Made by a program: the position numbers and the translations under genes. Shown in pieces: positions 41,161 to 48,552 of a stretch of DNA of 53,957 nt. The notes below the pieces were generated by a model. That model saw only the letters and a program-made list of their open reading frames with translations, was not told the origin of the DNA and did not search any database. The stretch covers positions 1 through 53,957 of the forward strand of contig JARLJW010000070.1 of assembly GCA_031290985.1 (NCBI GenBank), written 5' to 3'. Source of the DNA: Verrucomicrobiia bacterium (lineage in GTDB: Bacteria; Verrucomicrobiota; Verrucomicrobiia; Limisphaerales; UBA11358). Numbering within the stretch: position 1 is the stretch's first letter; each line of letters starts with the position of its first letter.

Positions 41161-42152
41161 GGCGGCGGCGGGGCGAGTTGAAGCAGGCACGCGCGAAAAA
41201 CCTCCTCCGGGGTGATTTCCTTCATGCACCGGATGTGATTGGGGCAGGTGGTGGTAAAGGGGGTGGTGGGCAGCCAATGTCCGCAGCCGAGGCATTCCAC
41301 CCGGCTGACCACGAAATGGCGACGGTAGTTCTCCGAAAACCGGTACTCGGGCAGGGTGTTGCCAAAAATGCCCACCGCCGGCGTGCCCACGGCGGCCGCC
41401 ACGTGCAGCAATCCCGAATCGATGCCGATGTGCAGCCGGGCGAGGGCGATGATCGCGAGACTTTCCTCCAAAGAGAGCGCATCAATCAAGGACACCACGC
41501 CGGGAACGGGTTCAACCCGGACCTGGCCAAACCCGGCATAATGACCCACACCCAACTGGCAGATCTGGGTGAAACCATGCTCCCGCAGCAGGGCCACCAG
41601 TTTGATCCATTGTTCCCGGGGCCACTCCCGCACCGGCGCGGTCGGACCGGCGTGGAGGGTGATGAAGGCCCGAGGGTCAAGGCCTCGCGCCGTGAGAATT
41701 TGTTTGGCCTTTTCGGTCACAGCCGCTGGAAGGTCGAGGTGCGGGTGTTCAGTGGGTGCGGGGACATTGAACTGGTCGCAGAAATCTTTCACGGTCGTCC
41801 GTATGAGGTACGGGTTGCCGTGGCTGAACTGGTAAAATCCGCCGGTCAAAAAGCGGTACCAATGGCCGATCAGCGGCATGGCTGGAAAGGACGTGACCTG
41901 ATCCACCACCCCATAAAGCCGCGGGATGGCCGCCGAATCTGGATGGCAGTTGTAAATGAAGGTCGCTCCCGGATGGCGCTGCTTCAATTCACGCACGGCG
42001 GGGATGCTGGAAATGATGTCGCCCATGCCCGACTCCCGCACAAAATAGACCGGCCGCCGGCCGGTTCGCAGGATGACGGGAAGCATCACCCGCAGGACGT
42101 AGCCCGCCGCGGCCCAATGCCGCGCCAACAATTTTTTAATGCGTAAGAGCAT
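41157..42152 (-). CDS. GT9-family glycosyltransferase with C-terminal Cys cluster
   Basis: A 331-residue heptosyltransferase-like enzyme: YFVRESGMGDIISSIPAVRELKQRHP, ITLHAGPTAPVREWPREQWIKLVALL, LSLEESLAIIALARLHIGIDSGLLHVAAAVGTPAVGIFGNT. The end carries CX2CX12CX5C (ECLGCGHWLPTTPF...CPNHIRCM), unusual in ordinary heptosyltransferases. It is about the same length and order of motifs as the gene upstream, so the two appear to be a tandem duplication. Stop overlaps the GT4-type start by 4 bp. Confidence 0.85.
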   Translation of the reverse strand: MLLRIKKLLARHWAAAGYVLRVMLPVILRTGRRPVYFVRESGMGDIISSIPAVRELKQRHPGATFIYNCHPDSAAIPRLYGVVDQVTSFPAMPLIGHWYRFLTGGFYQFSHGNPYLIRTTVKDFCDQFNVPAPTEHPHLDLPAAVTEKAKQILTARGLDPRAFITLHAGPTAPVREWPREQWIKLVALLREHGFTQICQLGVGHYAGFGQVRVEPVPGVVSLIDALSLEESLAIIALARLHIGIDSGLLHVAAAVGTPAVGIFGNTLPEYRFSENYRRHFVVSRVECLGCGHWLPTTPFTTTCPNHIRCMKEITPEEVFRACLLQLAPPPP

Positions 42153-42218
42153 GATTTTTAATCAAACCACGGCGGCAGTCTTGGACAAATAAGAAACGTC
42201 CGGCTGGTCAAAGACTTG

Positions 42219-43250
42219 TTATTGTGCGACCAGTTCGGGTTTAAGCCTAGCCAGACAGGCGCGCAGGACATCTTCCACCCGCACGCCGCGCATGCACCGG
42301 ATGTCGTAGGGGCAGCCGGTGATCCAGTGCAGGCGCGGCAAACGGTGGTAACAGCCCTGGCAGTCGACATCGCTCACCACAAAATCCCGGCGCACGGCCG
42401 GCGCGTAAAAAAACTGCGGCGAGGTGGACCCCCACAGCGCCACCGCCGGCGTGCGGGTGCAGGCGGCGATATGCAGCAGGCCAGAATCGATGCCGACGAA
42501 CAATTTTGCACGACCAATTGCTGCAAAACAATCCTCGATGGACAGTTCATCGACCAGCGACACTGCTCCGGGAACGGGTTCGACCGCGACTTTGCCGAAG
42601 TTCATGTAACGGCCGACGCCCAGTTGCGCGATGCTGGTGAAGCCGCGTTCGCGCAGCCCCGCAACCAGCGCGGTCCAGTATTCGCGCGGCCACTCCTTCA
42701 CCGGCCAGCTTGGGCCGGGATGAATCAGGACGAGCCGGTCTGCATCGAGATTTTTTTGTGCGAGCAGGACGCGAAGCTTCTCGTGCGCAGCGGTGCTGGC
42801 GTTGATTTTGGGGTGTTCCTCTGTGACCGGCAGGTTGAACTGCCGGCAAAATTCCGAGACCATCGGCTCGGTCGCCACCTTGCCGGGAGTGTCATCGCCG
42901 TGCGCAAAATGATAAAATTCCCCGAGTAAAAAACGATACCAATGCCCGACCTGACCGGTGGAAACCAAGGAAGTGATGCGGTCGGCGCCGCCGGCCAGTC
43001 GCGGCACCTCCGCAAAATCAGAATGGCAGTTGTAGATGAAATAGGCGCCGGGATGCCGTTCCCGCAAAAGCTTCACGGCCGGAATGGTGCAGATGATGTC
43101 GCCCATGCCGGTGAGGCGCGAGAAGATCACCGGGCGTTTTCCCGTCCGCAAAATCACGGGCAGCACCACGCGCAAAACGTAGCCCAAGGCCGCCAGATGA
43201 TTCCTCAACAGCAGGGCAAAGCGTTTTTTTTTGGCGGCAACAACGGACAC
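42219..43250 (-). CDS. GT9-family glycosyltransferase with C-terminal Cys cluster (paralogue)
   Basis: A 343-residue relative of the gene downstream. Shared order: VIFSRLTGMGDIICTIPAVKLLRERHPGAYFIYN, LVLIHPGPSWPVKEWPREYW, LSIEDCFAAIGRAKLFVGIDSGLLHIAACTRTPAVALWGS, and the C-terminal Cys set CX2CX12CX5C (CQGC...CPYDIRCM). Sequences differ at many positions, so the duplication is not recent. The N-terminus is basic (AAKKKRFALLLRNHL). It starts the run of minus-strand surface-glycan genes that ends with the GT4 enzyme. Confidence 0.85.
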   Translation of the reverse strand: MSVVAAKKKRFALLLRNHLAALGYVLRVVLPVILRTGKRPVIFSRLTGMGDIICTIPAVKLLRERHPGAYFIYNCHSDFAEVPRLAGGADRITSLVSTGQVGHWYRFLLGEFYHFAHGDDTPGKVATEPMVSEFCRQFNLPVTEEHPKINASTAAHEKLRVLLAQKNLDADRLVLIHPGPSWPVKEWPREYWTALVAGLRERGFTSIAQLGVGRYMNFGKVAVEPVPGAVSLVDELSIEDCFAAIGRAKLFVGIDSGLLHIAACTRTPAVALWGSTSPQFFYAPAVRRDFVVSDVDCQGCYHRLPRLHWITGCPYDIRCMRGVRVEDVLRACLARLKPELVAQ

Positions 43251-43304
43251 CCATGGATTATGTGGTTTCCGCGCGTAAATGGCAAACGTGTTGAAACCGG
43301 AATC

Positions 43305-43673
43305 TTAACGGGCGTGGGCCAGCTGCCGGCGGTGGGGTTTCGCGGCGGTTTTAACGGAGGCAAGCGGAACGACCGGCGCTTCTTCCTCGAGGTACAGGTA
43401 GCGCCGGCAATTGTCACACAAGCGGAGTTCGTCGCCATGTTTTAGTTCCAAGACCACGTGCAGCGGCACCTGCAGATGGCAGCCGGTGCAAACTTGGTGG
43501 CGCAACATGGCCACCCCCTTTTTGCCGCTGTCGCCCAACCGGTCGTAGTGGCTCAGGACGGCCGGTGGAATTTGAGTGCGCAATTCCGCGATCTGTTCCT
43601 CGGTGTTTGGCCGGACCGGTTCGTCAAATTCGAGCGTCTGAAGTTTAAACAAATTCCGGATCGTATCGTTCAT
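43305..43673 (-). CDS. C4-type zinc-ribbon protein
   Basis: A 122-residue protein. A helical N-terminal half (IRNLFKLQTLEFDEPVRPNTEEQIAELRTQIP...LSHYDRLGDSGKKGVAMLRHQ) is followed by CTGCHLQVPLHVVLELKHGDELRLCDNCRRYLYLEE, a CX2C...CX2C zinc ribbon of the family found at the ends of coiled-coil proteins (zf-RING_7 type). The normal family has a longer N-terminal coiled coil. Here it is short. Its role is unknown, possibly in nucleic-acid binding. The region upstream carries a structured element. Confidence 0.75.
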   Translation of the reverse strand: MNDTIRNLFKLQTLEFDEPVRPNTEEQIAELRTQIPPAVLSHYDRLGDSGKKGVAMLRHQVCTGCHLQVPLHVVLELKHGDELRLCDNCRRYLYLEEEAPVVPLASVKTAAKPHRRQLAHAR

Positions 43674-43726
43674 ATGTGAATATCAGCCATAACGGGCATT
43701 GTGCAAGGCGGCGGTTTCTGTGGGGC

Positions 43727-43845
43727 TGATTTCGGCGGTCAGGAGACTCGAACTTCTTGGCGGGCTATCATCCGCCGGCACTCATGCCTCCGCCGAAATC
43801 AACCTCAAAGGGGACCGGCACCGGTTCCTCCCCTGTGCCGGTCCC
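43727..43845. other. Highly structured intergenic element, partly tRNA-like
   Basis: Perfect 12-bp arms TGATTTCGGCGG (43727-43738) and CCGCCGAAATCA (43790-43801) enclose 51 nt with an inner GGCGG/CCGCC stem. A second perfect hairpin follows, arms GGGACCGGCAC (43811-43821) and GTGCCGGTCCC (43835-43845), without a T-run. On the minus strand the first block reads as a 75-nt cloverleaf-like RNA with a T-arm-like TTCGAGT loop. Function unknown; a terminator for the small gene upstream (minus strand) is one possibility. Confidence 0.5.
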
Positions 43846-43898
43846 ACCGACAAATCATTGCGCCCTCAGGCGGCCAGATCATCGGTCAAGGTTAATGC

Positions 43899-44072
43899 TT
43901 AATGCTGCTTGCGCCCCTGGCGACGTGCGGACTTGGGTGACGTCTGGGGGTTTGACTGAACGGAGGCAGCCGGAGCCGGAGCCGGGGCATTGGCGGGAGA
44001 CTTCTGCGCGCAAGCCGGTGCGGTCGCGGTGTTCGTGGTGTTCGCGGTTTGGGACGTGTTCAATTCGCTCAT
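43899..44072 (-). CDS. 57-residue Ala/Pro-rich protein with basic tail
   Basis: A 57-residue product. The first half is rich in Thr, Asn and Ala (SELNTSQTANTTNTATAPA), then Ala/Pro repeats (NAPAPAPAAS), then a basic end (SARRQGRKQH). Only one Cys, at 21. I do not recognise a family; the composition suggests a disordered protein able to bind nucleic acid or a partner. A near-perfect sigma-54 promoter lies about 55-70 bp upstream, and an enhancer-like motif further up, so the gene is very likely expressed. The activator gene at 44434 is divergent from it. Confidence 0.6.
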   Translation of the reverse strand: MSELNTSQTANTTNTATAPACAQKSPANAPAPAPAASVQSNPQTSPKSARRQGRKQH

Positions 44073-44127
44073 AATGGTTATTTCGGTTTAATTGTGAGGT
44101 TGTTTCTATGCAACCGCCTTGCCTTAA

Positions 44128-44143
44128 CGCAAGCGACATGCCA
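44128..44143 (-). promoter_or_regulatory. Sigma-54 promoter of the 57-residue protein gene
   Basis: Minus-strand sequence TGGCATG-TCGC-TTGCG matches the -24/-12 consensus (TGGCAYG-N4-TTGCW) at nearly every position. GG at 44142-44141 and GC at 44130-44129 have the required spacing. Predicted start about 44117, 45 nt before the ATG. An activator of the NtrC class is encoded next door. Confidence 0.8.
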
Positions 44144-44218
44144 CTTCGGCTGTTCTACCCAAACCGCTGGCAGAGAGCCAATTCCGATTACTTTGACCGG
44201 ATGACAAGCTTTCGTCGG

Positions 44219-44231
44219 GTTCGCAATTTGC
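44219..44231 (+). promoter_or_regulatory. Putative enhancer site for the adjacent activator, site 1
   Basis: TTCGCAATTTGCA lies about 108 bp upstream of the predicted start of the 57-residue gene. The same 13-mer with one change (TTCGCAAGTTGCA) occurs upstream of the second sigma-54-like promoter at a similar distance. Enhancer-binding proteins bind at such positions. Confidence 0.6.
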
Positions 44232-44433
44232 AGAATTTCATAACGTGAACGACGATTTTTCGTTTCTTGGACCCCGCCTGTGAAAGCGGCGGGGGAAGAT
44301 TCCTTCGCGTGGGGTTGCCTTAGCAATTATTGCGGAGAACTCAGCAAAAAGCGTCAAGCGCCGCACCCTCGCTTCGAGGATGGTTTCAGGGTGAGAGAAG
44401 GTTGTCGACCGGCCGACATTTTTTCGCCGTACC
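44232..44433. other. Divergent regulatory region between the small protein and the activator
   Basis: No gene. This is the upstream region of the activator gene; I see no good sigma-70 or sigma-54 promoter for the activator itself. No repeat copy is present. Confidence 0.35.
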
Positions 44434-46071
44434 ATGCAACTGGCACCTGATTACAGGCCTGAATTTGATTCGCTGGCGGATCTCCTGCTGGAGGTTGCGC
44501 AAGAGCGTTCCACCGACCAACTGTTCAAGAAGATTGTCCAGCGCCTGGCCGAGCGCCCCCATGTGTACATGGCCAGTCTCTGGGTGCTGGACAAGGGGGA
44601 CCAGTGCCTGGCCTGCCCAATGCAGGCCCAATGCCCGGACCGGAGCCGGTGTCTGCACATGGCCGCCACCGCCAAATCTCCCCACAAAATTATCGAGGAC
44701 GAACAAGTAAACCTGGTCCTGGAAAAATACGGGCGGATTCCGTCCGGGTTCGGCGAAATCGGCCGGGTGGCCGCCACGGGGCAGGCCTTCGTCAGCCATG
44801 AACCCGGGCAGGATCTGAGCGGAATAGGTGAGCCGCTTTGGGCCGCGCAAGCCGGCATCCGCGGACTGGATGCCCAGCCGATCATTTTCAAGGGCGAGAT
44901 GCTGGGCGTGGTGGCGTTGTTCAGCCGGATCACGAACATGGAACAAGGGCCGACCTGGGTGCGTATTTTCGCGGATCACATCGCGACAGCGCTCATCAAC
45001 GCCCGCGCTTTTGAAGAAAATGAGCGGCTCAAAAACCAACTGGAACTCGAGAACACCTATCTGCGGGAGGAAGTCAATGAATCCCGGGCAATCGGCGGCA
45101 TCGTGGGTGAAAGCCCGGCGCTGAAACATCTGTTGCGCCAGGTGGAGCTCGTGGCCCGCACCGATGCCACGGTGTTGATCCTGGGCGAATCCGGCACCGG
45201 CAAGGAGCTGGTCGCGCGGGAGATCCACAAGTTGAGCCGGCGGAGCGAGCGCCCGTTAATCCGGGTGAACTGCGCGTCCATCCCCAAGGAATTGTACGAG
45301 AGTGAATTTTTCGGGCATGTGAAGGGCGCCTTTACGGGAGCCTTGAAAGACCGGGCCGGACGGTTTGAAGCCGCCGACGGCGGGACCATGCTGCTGGATG
45401 AAGTCGGGGAAATCCCGCCGGAACTGCAAAGCAAGTTTCTCCGGGTCCTGCAGGAGAAACAATATGAGCGGGTCGGCGAAGAAAAGACCCGGAGCGTGGA
45501 CGTCCGCATCATCGCCGCGACCAATCGCGACTTGAAAAAGGATGTCCAGCAGGGGCGTTTTCGCCAGGATCTGTACTACCGGCTCAACGTCTTTCCCGTG
45601 GAAGTCGCCCCGCTGCGAAAACGGAAGGAGGACGTTCCGCTGCTGGCCGCGCATTTTCTGGAACAGGCGATCCGCCGGCTGCATGTGCCTGCCGTGCGGC
45701 TGACCCCGGCCAACGAGCAGCAACTGCAGAGTTACGACTGGCCCGGCAACGTGCGGGAACTGCAGAACACGATTGAGCGGGCTTTGATCCTGGTCCAAAA
45801 CGGGGTGCTATTTTTTGATTTTTCAAAAGCGGAAGGCTCGTCCACCAGCGCCCCGGCGCCCGCGCCCGCCGGCCACCCCAGCGGCCCGATCCTGACGGAA
45901 AATGAGCTGCGGCAACGTGAGCGCGCCAACGTCCTTTTGGCGCTCACCAAGGCCGGTTGGAAAATCCACGGCCCGGGCGGTGCGGCCGACTTGCTGGGAA
46001 TCAAACCCACGACGTTGATTTCGCGCGTGAAAAAACTCGGCCTGACCAAGCCGGCAACGAAATCTGCTTGA
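44434..46071 (+). CDS. Sigma-54-dependent transcriptional activator with Cys-rich GAF domain
   Basis: A 545-residue NtrC-class protein. The N-terminal sensor (about 10-205) is GAF-like with Cys58, 61, 67 and 73 in CX2CX5CX5C, which could hold an iron-sulphur cluster or zinc. A coiled linker (ENERLKNQLELENTYLREEV) follows. The AAA+ domain has Walker A GESGTGKE at about 250, the sigma-54 contact GAFTGA at about 298, and the segment RFEAADGGTMLLDEVGEIPPEL. The C-terminal Fis-type helix-turn-helix is GAADLLGIKPTTLISRVKKLGL. No receiver domain, so it senses its signal directly, as FhlA or NorR do. Matching enhancer motifs lie on both sides of the gene. Confidence 0.92.
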   Translation: MQLAPDYRPEFDSLADLLLEVAQERSTDQLFKKIVQRLAERPHVYMASLWVLDKGDQCLACPMQAQCPDRSRCLHMAATAKSPHKIIEDEQVNLVLEKYGRIPSGFGEIGRVAATGQAFVSHEPGQDLSGIGEPLWAAQAGIRGLDAQPIIFKGEMLGVVALFSRITNMEQGPTWVRIFADHIATALINARAFEENERLKNQLELENTYLREEVNESRAIGGIVGESPALKHLLRQVELVARTDATVLILGESGTGKELVAREIHKLSRRSERPLIRVNCASIPKELYESEFFGHVKGAFTGALKDRAGRFEAADGGTMLLDEVGEIPPELQSKFLRVLQEKQYERVGEEKTRSVDVRIIAATNRDLKKDVQQGRFRQDLYYRLNVFPVEVAPLRKRKEDVPLLAAHFLEQAIRRLHVPAVRLTPANEQQLQSYDWPGNVRELQNTIERALILVQNGVLFFDFSKAEGSSTSAPAPAPAGHPSGPILTENELRQRERANVLLALTKAGWKIHGPGGAADLLGIKPTTLISRVKKLGLTKPATKSA

Positions 46072-46102
46072 GCCAATGAACCGCCAACCGGCCAGACGAA
46101 AA

Positions 46103-46138
46103 TTCGCAATTGAGCTGCATGATATTGCAACTTGCGAA
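46103..46138. promoter_or_regulatory. Putative enhancer sites for the adjacent activator, sites 2 and 3
   Basis: TTCGCAA (46103-46109, plus strand) and TTCGCAAGTTGCA (46138-46126, minus strand) face each other. The second shares 12 of 13 bases with site 1 at 44219. They lie about 110-140 bp upstream of the predicted transcript start near 46244. Confidence 0.6.
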
Positions 46139-46217
46139 CCCTCGCAGCCGGCGGAGAAGCGCACCTCGCAGCCCTCACCGTATTCCAATCCAACCACTTA
46201 TAACTCACCGGGCACTT

Positions 46218-46232
46218 TGGCACACGGCATGG
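46218..46232 (+). promoter_or_regulatory. Possible sigma-54 promoter of the AhpD-HPr-AckA-Hsp20 run
   Basis: TGGCAC (46218-46223) is a perfect -24 element. At the -12 position the sequence is ATGG rather than TTGC: the expected GC is GG. Spacing (N10 between GG and GG) is right. A weak promoter dependent on the activator is plausible, and the enhancer-like sites upstream support it. Confidence 0.45.
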
Positions 46233-46293
46233 TTATAGAGTGCCAGCAGCCAAACAGAAAGTGTCGATGAACCTATAAACCTCTCAAGTCATC

Positions 46294-46878
46294 ATGTGGC
46301 GATTAACTCCTGTAGACCCCAAAGAATTTGCCGCGGAACTGCCGTCAAAGGCGGGTCATTCCGGCAATGGCATCAGCCAGTTTTTAACGCTCCTGGCCAA
46401 TTCGCCGGCATCACTGAAAGCCTTCCTGCAGGCCGAACAAGCACTCGGGAACGGGCAGTTGACGCCCGCCCAGCGTGAGGAGATTTCCATCCTGGTTGCG
46501 GAAATCAACGGCTCGAATTACTGCCTGGCGGCCCATGAGCTGGCGGGCAAGGAGGCGGGTTTATGCGACCAGGAAATCTGGTCCGCCCGTAAGGCGCTGG
46601 CCAGTGATCCGAAAACGAAGGCCATGTTAAACTTTGTGCAGGCCGTCGTGCTGCAACGGGGCGAGATCAATGATGATGATTTTTTCGCGCTGCGAAACGC
46701 CGGATTTGCGGACAGCCAGATCATCGAGATCCTGACCAACATTGTGCTGAACATTTTTACAAACTATTTCAACCTGCTCGCCCGGACGAACCAGGACCGC
46801 CCGCTTTCGTGGCCGGTCGGGAAAGGCGGGCCGGCGGGCCGGATTGTGCCGGCGAATACCGCAACCCCGCAAACATGA
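46294..46878 (+). CDS. AhpD-like (carboxymuconolactone decarboxylase family) protein
   Basis: A 194-residue protein of the AhpD/CMD fold. The characteristic segment is ISILVAEINGSNYCLAAHE: Glu70, Cys77 and His81 are in the right places. The usual first Cys of CX2C is Ser74, so the two-Cys disulphide chemistry of AhpD cannot work in the standard way. The helical rest (FLQAEQALGNGQLTPAQREEISIL) fits the peroxidase-related family. A role in oxidative or redox stress is plausible. First gene of the sigma-54-type run; its stop overlaps the HPr start. No obvious ribosome-binding site. Confidence 0.82.
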   Translation: MWRLTPVDPKEFAAELPSKAGHSGNGISQFLTLLANSPASLKAFLQAEQALGNGQLTPAQREEISILVAEINGSNYCLAAHELAGKEAGLCDQEIWSARKALASDPKTKAMLNFVQAVVLQRGEINDDDFFALRNAGFADSQIIEILTNIVLNIFTNYFNLLARTNQDRPLSWPVGKGGPAGRIVPANTATPQT

Positions 46879-47258
46879 TGAACGCAGTTTTGACAGCAGA
46901 GAACAGTTGCAACCCGAAGCCAGGTTCCCGGGCGGCGGAAGCGGGCGCAGTCCGGCAGGTTTTTGTCCTGAAAAATCATCAAGGACTGCATTGCCGGCCG
47001 GCCGCCTTGATCATCAACACCTTGAAAGGCCTGGTCTGCACGGTGATCGTGGAGAACGACGGCATCAGCGCGAACGCGCGGAGCATTTTTGAACTGCTGA
47101 ACCTGGCGGCGGGTTACCAGACGAAACTGACGTTCACCGTCACCGGGCCGGATGCCAACAAGGCGCTGGCGGCCATCCAACGGATTTTTGAAAGCAATTT
47201 TGCCGATGCCTACGACGACAATCATCCGTTAAGCCATAAACAGATGCGGGCTTTCTAG
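46875..47258 (+). CDS. HPr-family phosphocarrier protein with N-terminal extension
   Basis: A 127-residue HPr. After an ~25-residue polar extension, the fold is complete: NHQGLHCRPAALII carries the phosphorylated His39, and ISANARSIFELLNLAAG carries Ser70. The His-Ser distance of 31 equals the His15-Ser46 distance of classical HPr, so the regulatory Ser is conserved. The usual Ser46 surroundings (SIMGVMSLG) are changed to SIFELLNLA. It may be phosphorylated by a PTS enzyme I or an HprK-like kinase encoded elsewhere. It overlaps the AhpD-like stop, and an acetate kinase follows 7 bp later. A regulatory rather than sugar-transport function is my inference. Confidence 0.9.
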   Translation: MMNAVLTAENSCNPKPGSRAAEAGAVRQVFVLKNHQGLHCRPAALIINTLKGLVCTVIVENDGISANARSIFELLNLAAGYQTKLTFTVTGPDANKALAAIQRIFESNFADAYDDNHPLSHKQMRAF

Positions 47259-47265
47259 ATGAATT

Positions 47266-48510
47266 ATGAACATTCTAACGCTCAACTGCGGTTCGAGCAG
47301 TTTGAAATTTGCGCTGTTTGAAGACAACCGCAAGGAGGCGCTGCGCAAGGGGGAGATTTCATGGGCCAACGGGAAACGCGAACATTCCCGGTTGAGTGTG
47401 TGGCCGGAAAATGGGCGGGAGGAGCAGACGGTTGTCGCCGCGCGTGACGACCAGGCCGCCGCCGGCTGGGCCATCAAGACCGCCTTGGGAACCGGGCGGG
47501 GCCGAACCTCCATCGTGGACGTGGTCGGCCACAGGATCGTGCATGGCGGAATCGAATTCCGGGAAAGCACGTTGGTGGATGAAAGGGTAAAGGCGGCCGT
47601 CGCCAAGTTGGGGCAACTGGCGCCGTTGCATAATCCTCCGGCCCTGAAGGCGATTGAAGCCGCCGAATCCATATTTCCCGGCGTCCCGCAAGTGGCCGTG
47701 TTTGATACGGCGTTCTATGCGTTTTTGGAGCCCAAGGCGTATGTTTATCCCTTGCCGTATGGCTATTACAAACATTGGGGCATCCGCCGATTTGGCTTTC
47801 ATGGCATCAGTCACGCCTATTGCGCCGCCCGCGCGGCTGAATTGCTGCGCCGCCCCCTGGCGGAACTCAACCTCATTATCTGCCACCTGGGTGGCGGCTG
47901 CTCGGCCACGGCCGTGCGCGGCGGCAAGGCCATCGCGACCACCACGGGATTCAGCCCGCTGGACGGTCTCATGATGGGAACGCGCCCCGGCTCGCTGGAC
48001 CCGGGCATTCTGATAGCCTTGCAACAGCAACACGGCCTGACCCTCGAGGAAATCGAACACGCCTTGAGCTGCTCCTCGGGATTGCTGGGCGTTTCGGGCA
48101 TCTCGCCTGATCTCGCCGAAATTGAAACCGCGGCGGACCGGGGTGACGAGCGGGCGCAACTGGCGTTTGAAATGTTTGCGGACCGGGTGAGATCGGCGAT
48201 CGGCGGGCTGGCGGTGACCCTGGGAAGCCTGGACGCCTTGATTTTTACCGATCGCATCGGTGAAACCTCGCCGGCGCTGCGGGCCAGGGTTTGCGCCGGC
48301 CTGGAACTATTGGGGCTGCAACTTGACCGGGCACGCAATGGAACCAGTCCCTATGACATTGATATTGCGACGCCCGGTTCGCGGGCGCGCCTCCTGGCGA
48401 TTCATACCCAGGAGGAATTGATGATCGCCCGCGAAGCGGGCCGGATCGTCAATGCTGCAGGCGTCGGTGGTTTAACCCTGAACGCGTTGAAAGCCGATCC
48501 CGAAAACTGA
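47266..48510 (+). CDS. ackA: Acetate kinase
   Basis: A 414-residue acetokinase: NCGSSSLKFALF, HRIVHGG (substrate Arg), APLHNPPAL, AVFDTAFYAF, RRFGFHGISHAY, CHLGGGCSATAV, GLMMGTRPGSLDPGIL and ALIFTDRIGETSPALR. The catalytic set (Asn7, Arg, His, Asp, His, Arg, Glu) is kept. The usual GDIDP and FTGGIGE segments are GSLDP and FTDRIGE, so it is a divergent member; butyrate or propionate kinase activity cannot be excluded. No phosphotransacetylase gene is present. It converts acetyl phosphate and ADP to acetate and ATP (or the reverse). Confidence 0.88.
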   Translation: MNILTLNCGSSSLKFALFEDNRKEALRKGEISWANGKREHSRLSVWPENGREEQTVVAARDDQAAAGWAIKTALGTGRGRTSIVDVVGHRIVHGGIEFRESTLVDERVKAAVAKLGQLAPLHNPPALKAIEAAESIFPGVPQVAVFDTAFYAFLEPKAYVYPLPYGYYKHWGIRRFGFHGISHAYCAARAAELLRRPLAELNLIICHLGGGCSATAVRGGKAIATTTGFSPLDGLMMGTRPGSLDPGILIALQQQHGLTLEEIEHALSCSSGLLGVSGISPDLAEIETAADRGDERAQLAFEMFADRVRSAIGGLAVTLGSLDALIFTDRIGETSPALRARVCAGLELLGLQLDRARNGTSPYDIDIATPGSRARLLAIHTQEELMIAREAGRIVNAAGVGGLTLNALKADPEN

Positions 48511-48552
48511 ACTAATTTAATCACGCCGCAGGATGAGCCGGCACGCCATCCG

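Noticed and set aside
43701..43895. 64-codon frame on the plus strand
   Set aside because: It overlaps the hairpins at 43727-43845 and its product is Arg/Pro/His rich without features.
46076..46270. 64-codon frame after the sigma-54 activator
   Set aside because: It overlaps the enhancer-like sites and the sigma-54-like promoter and has no family features.
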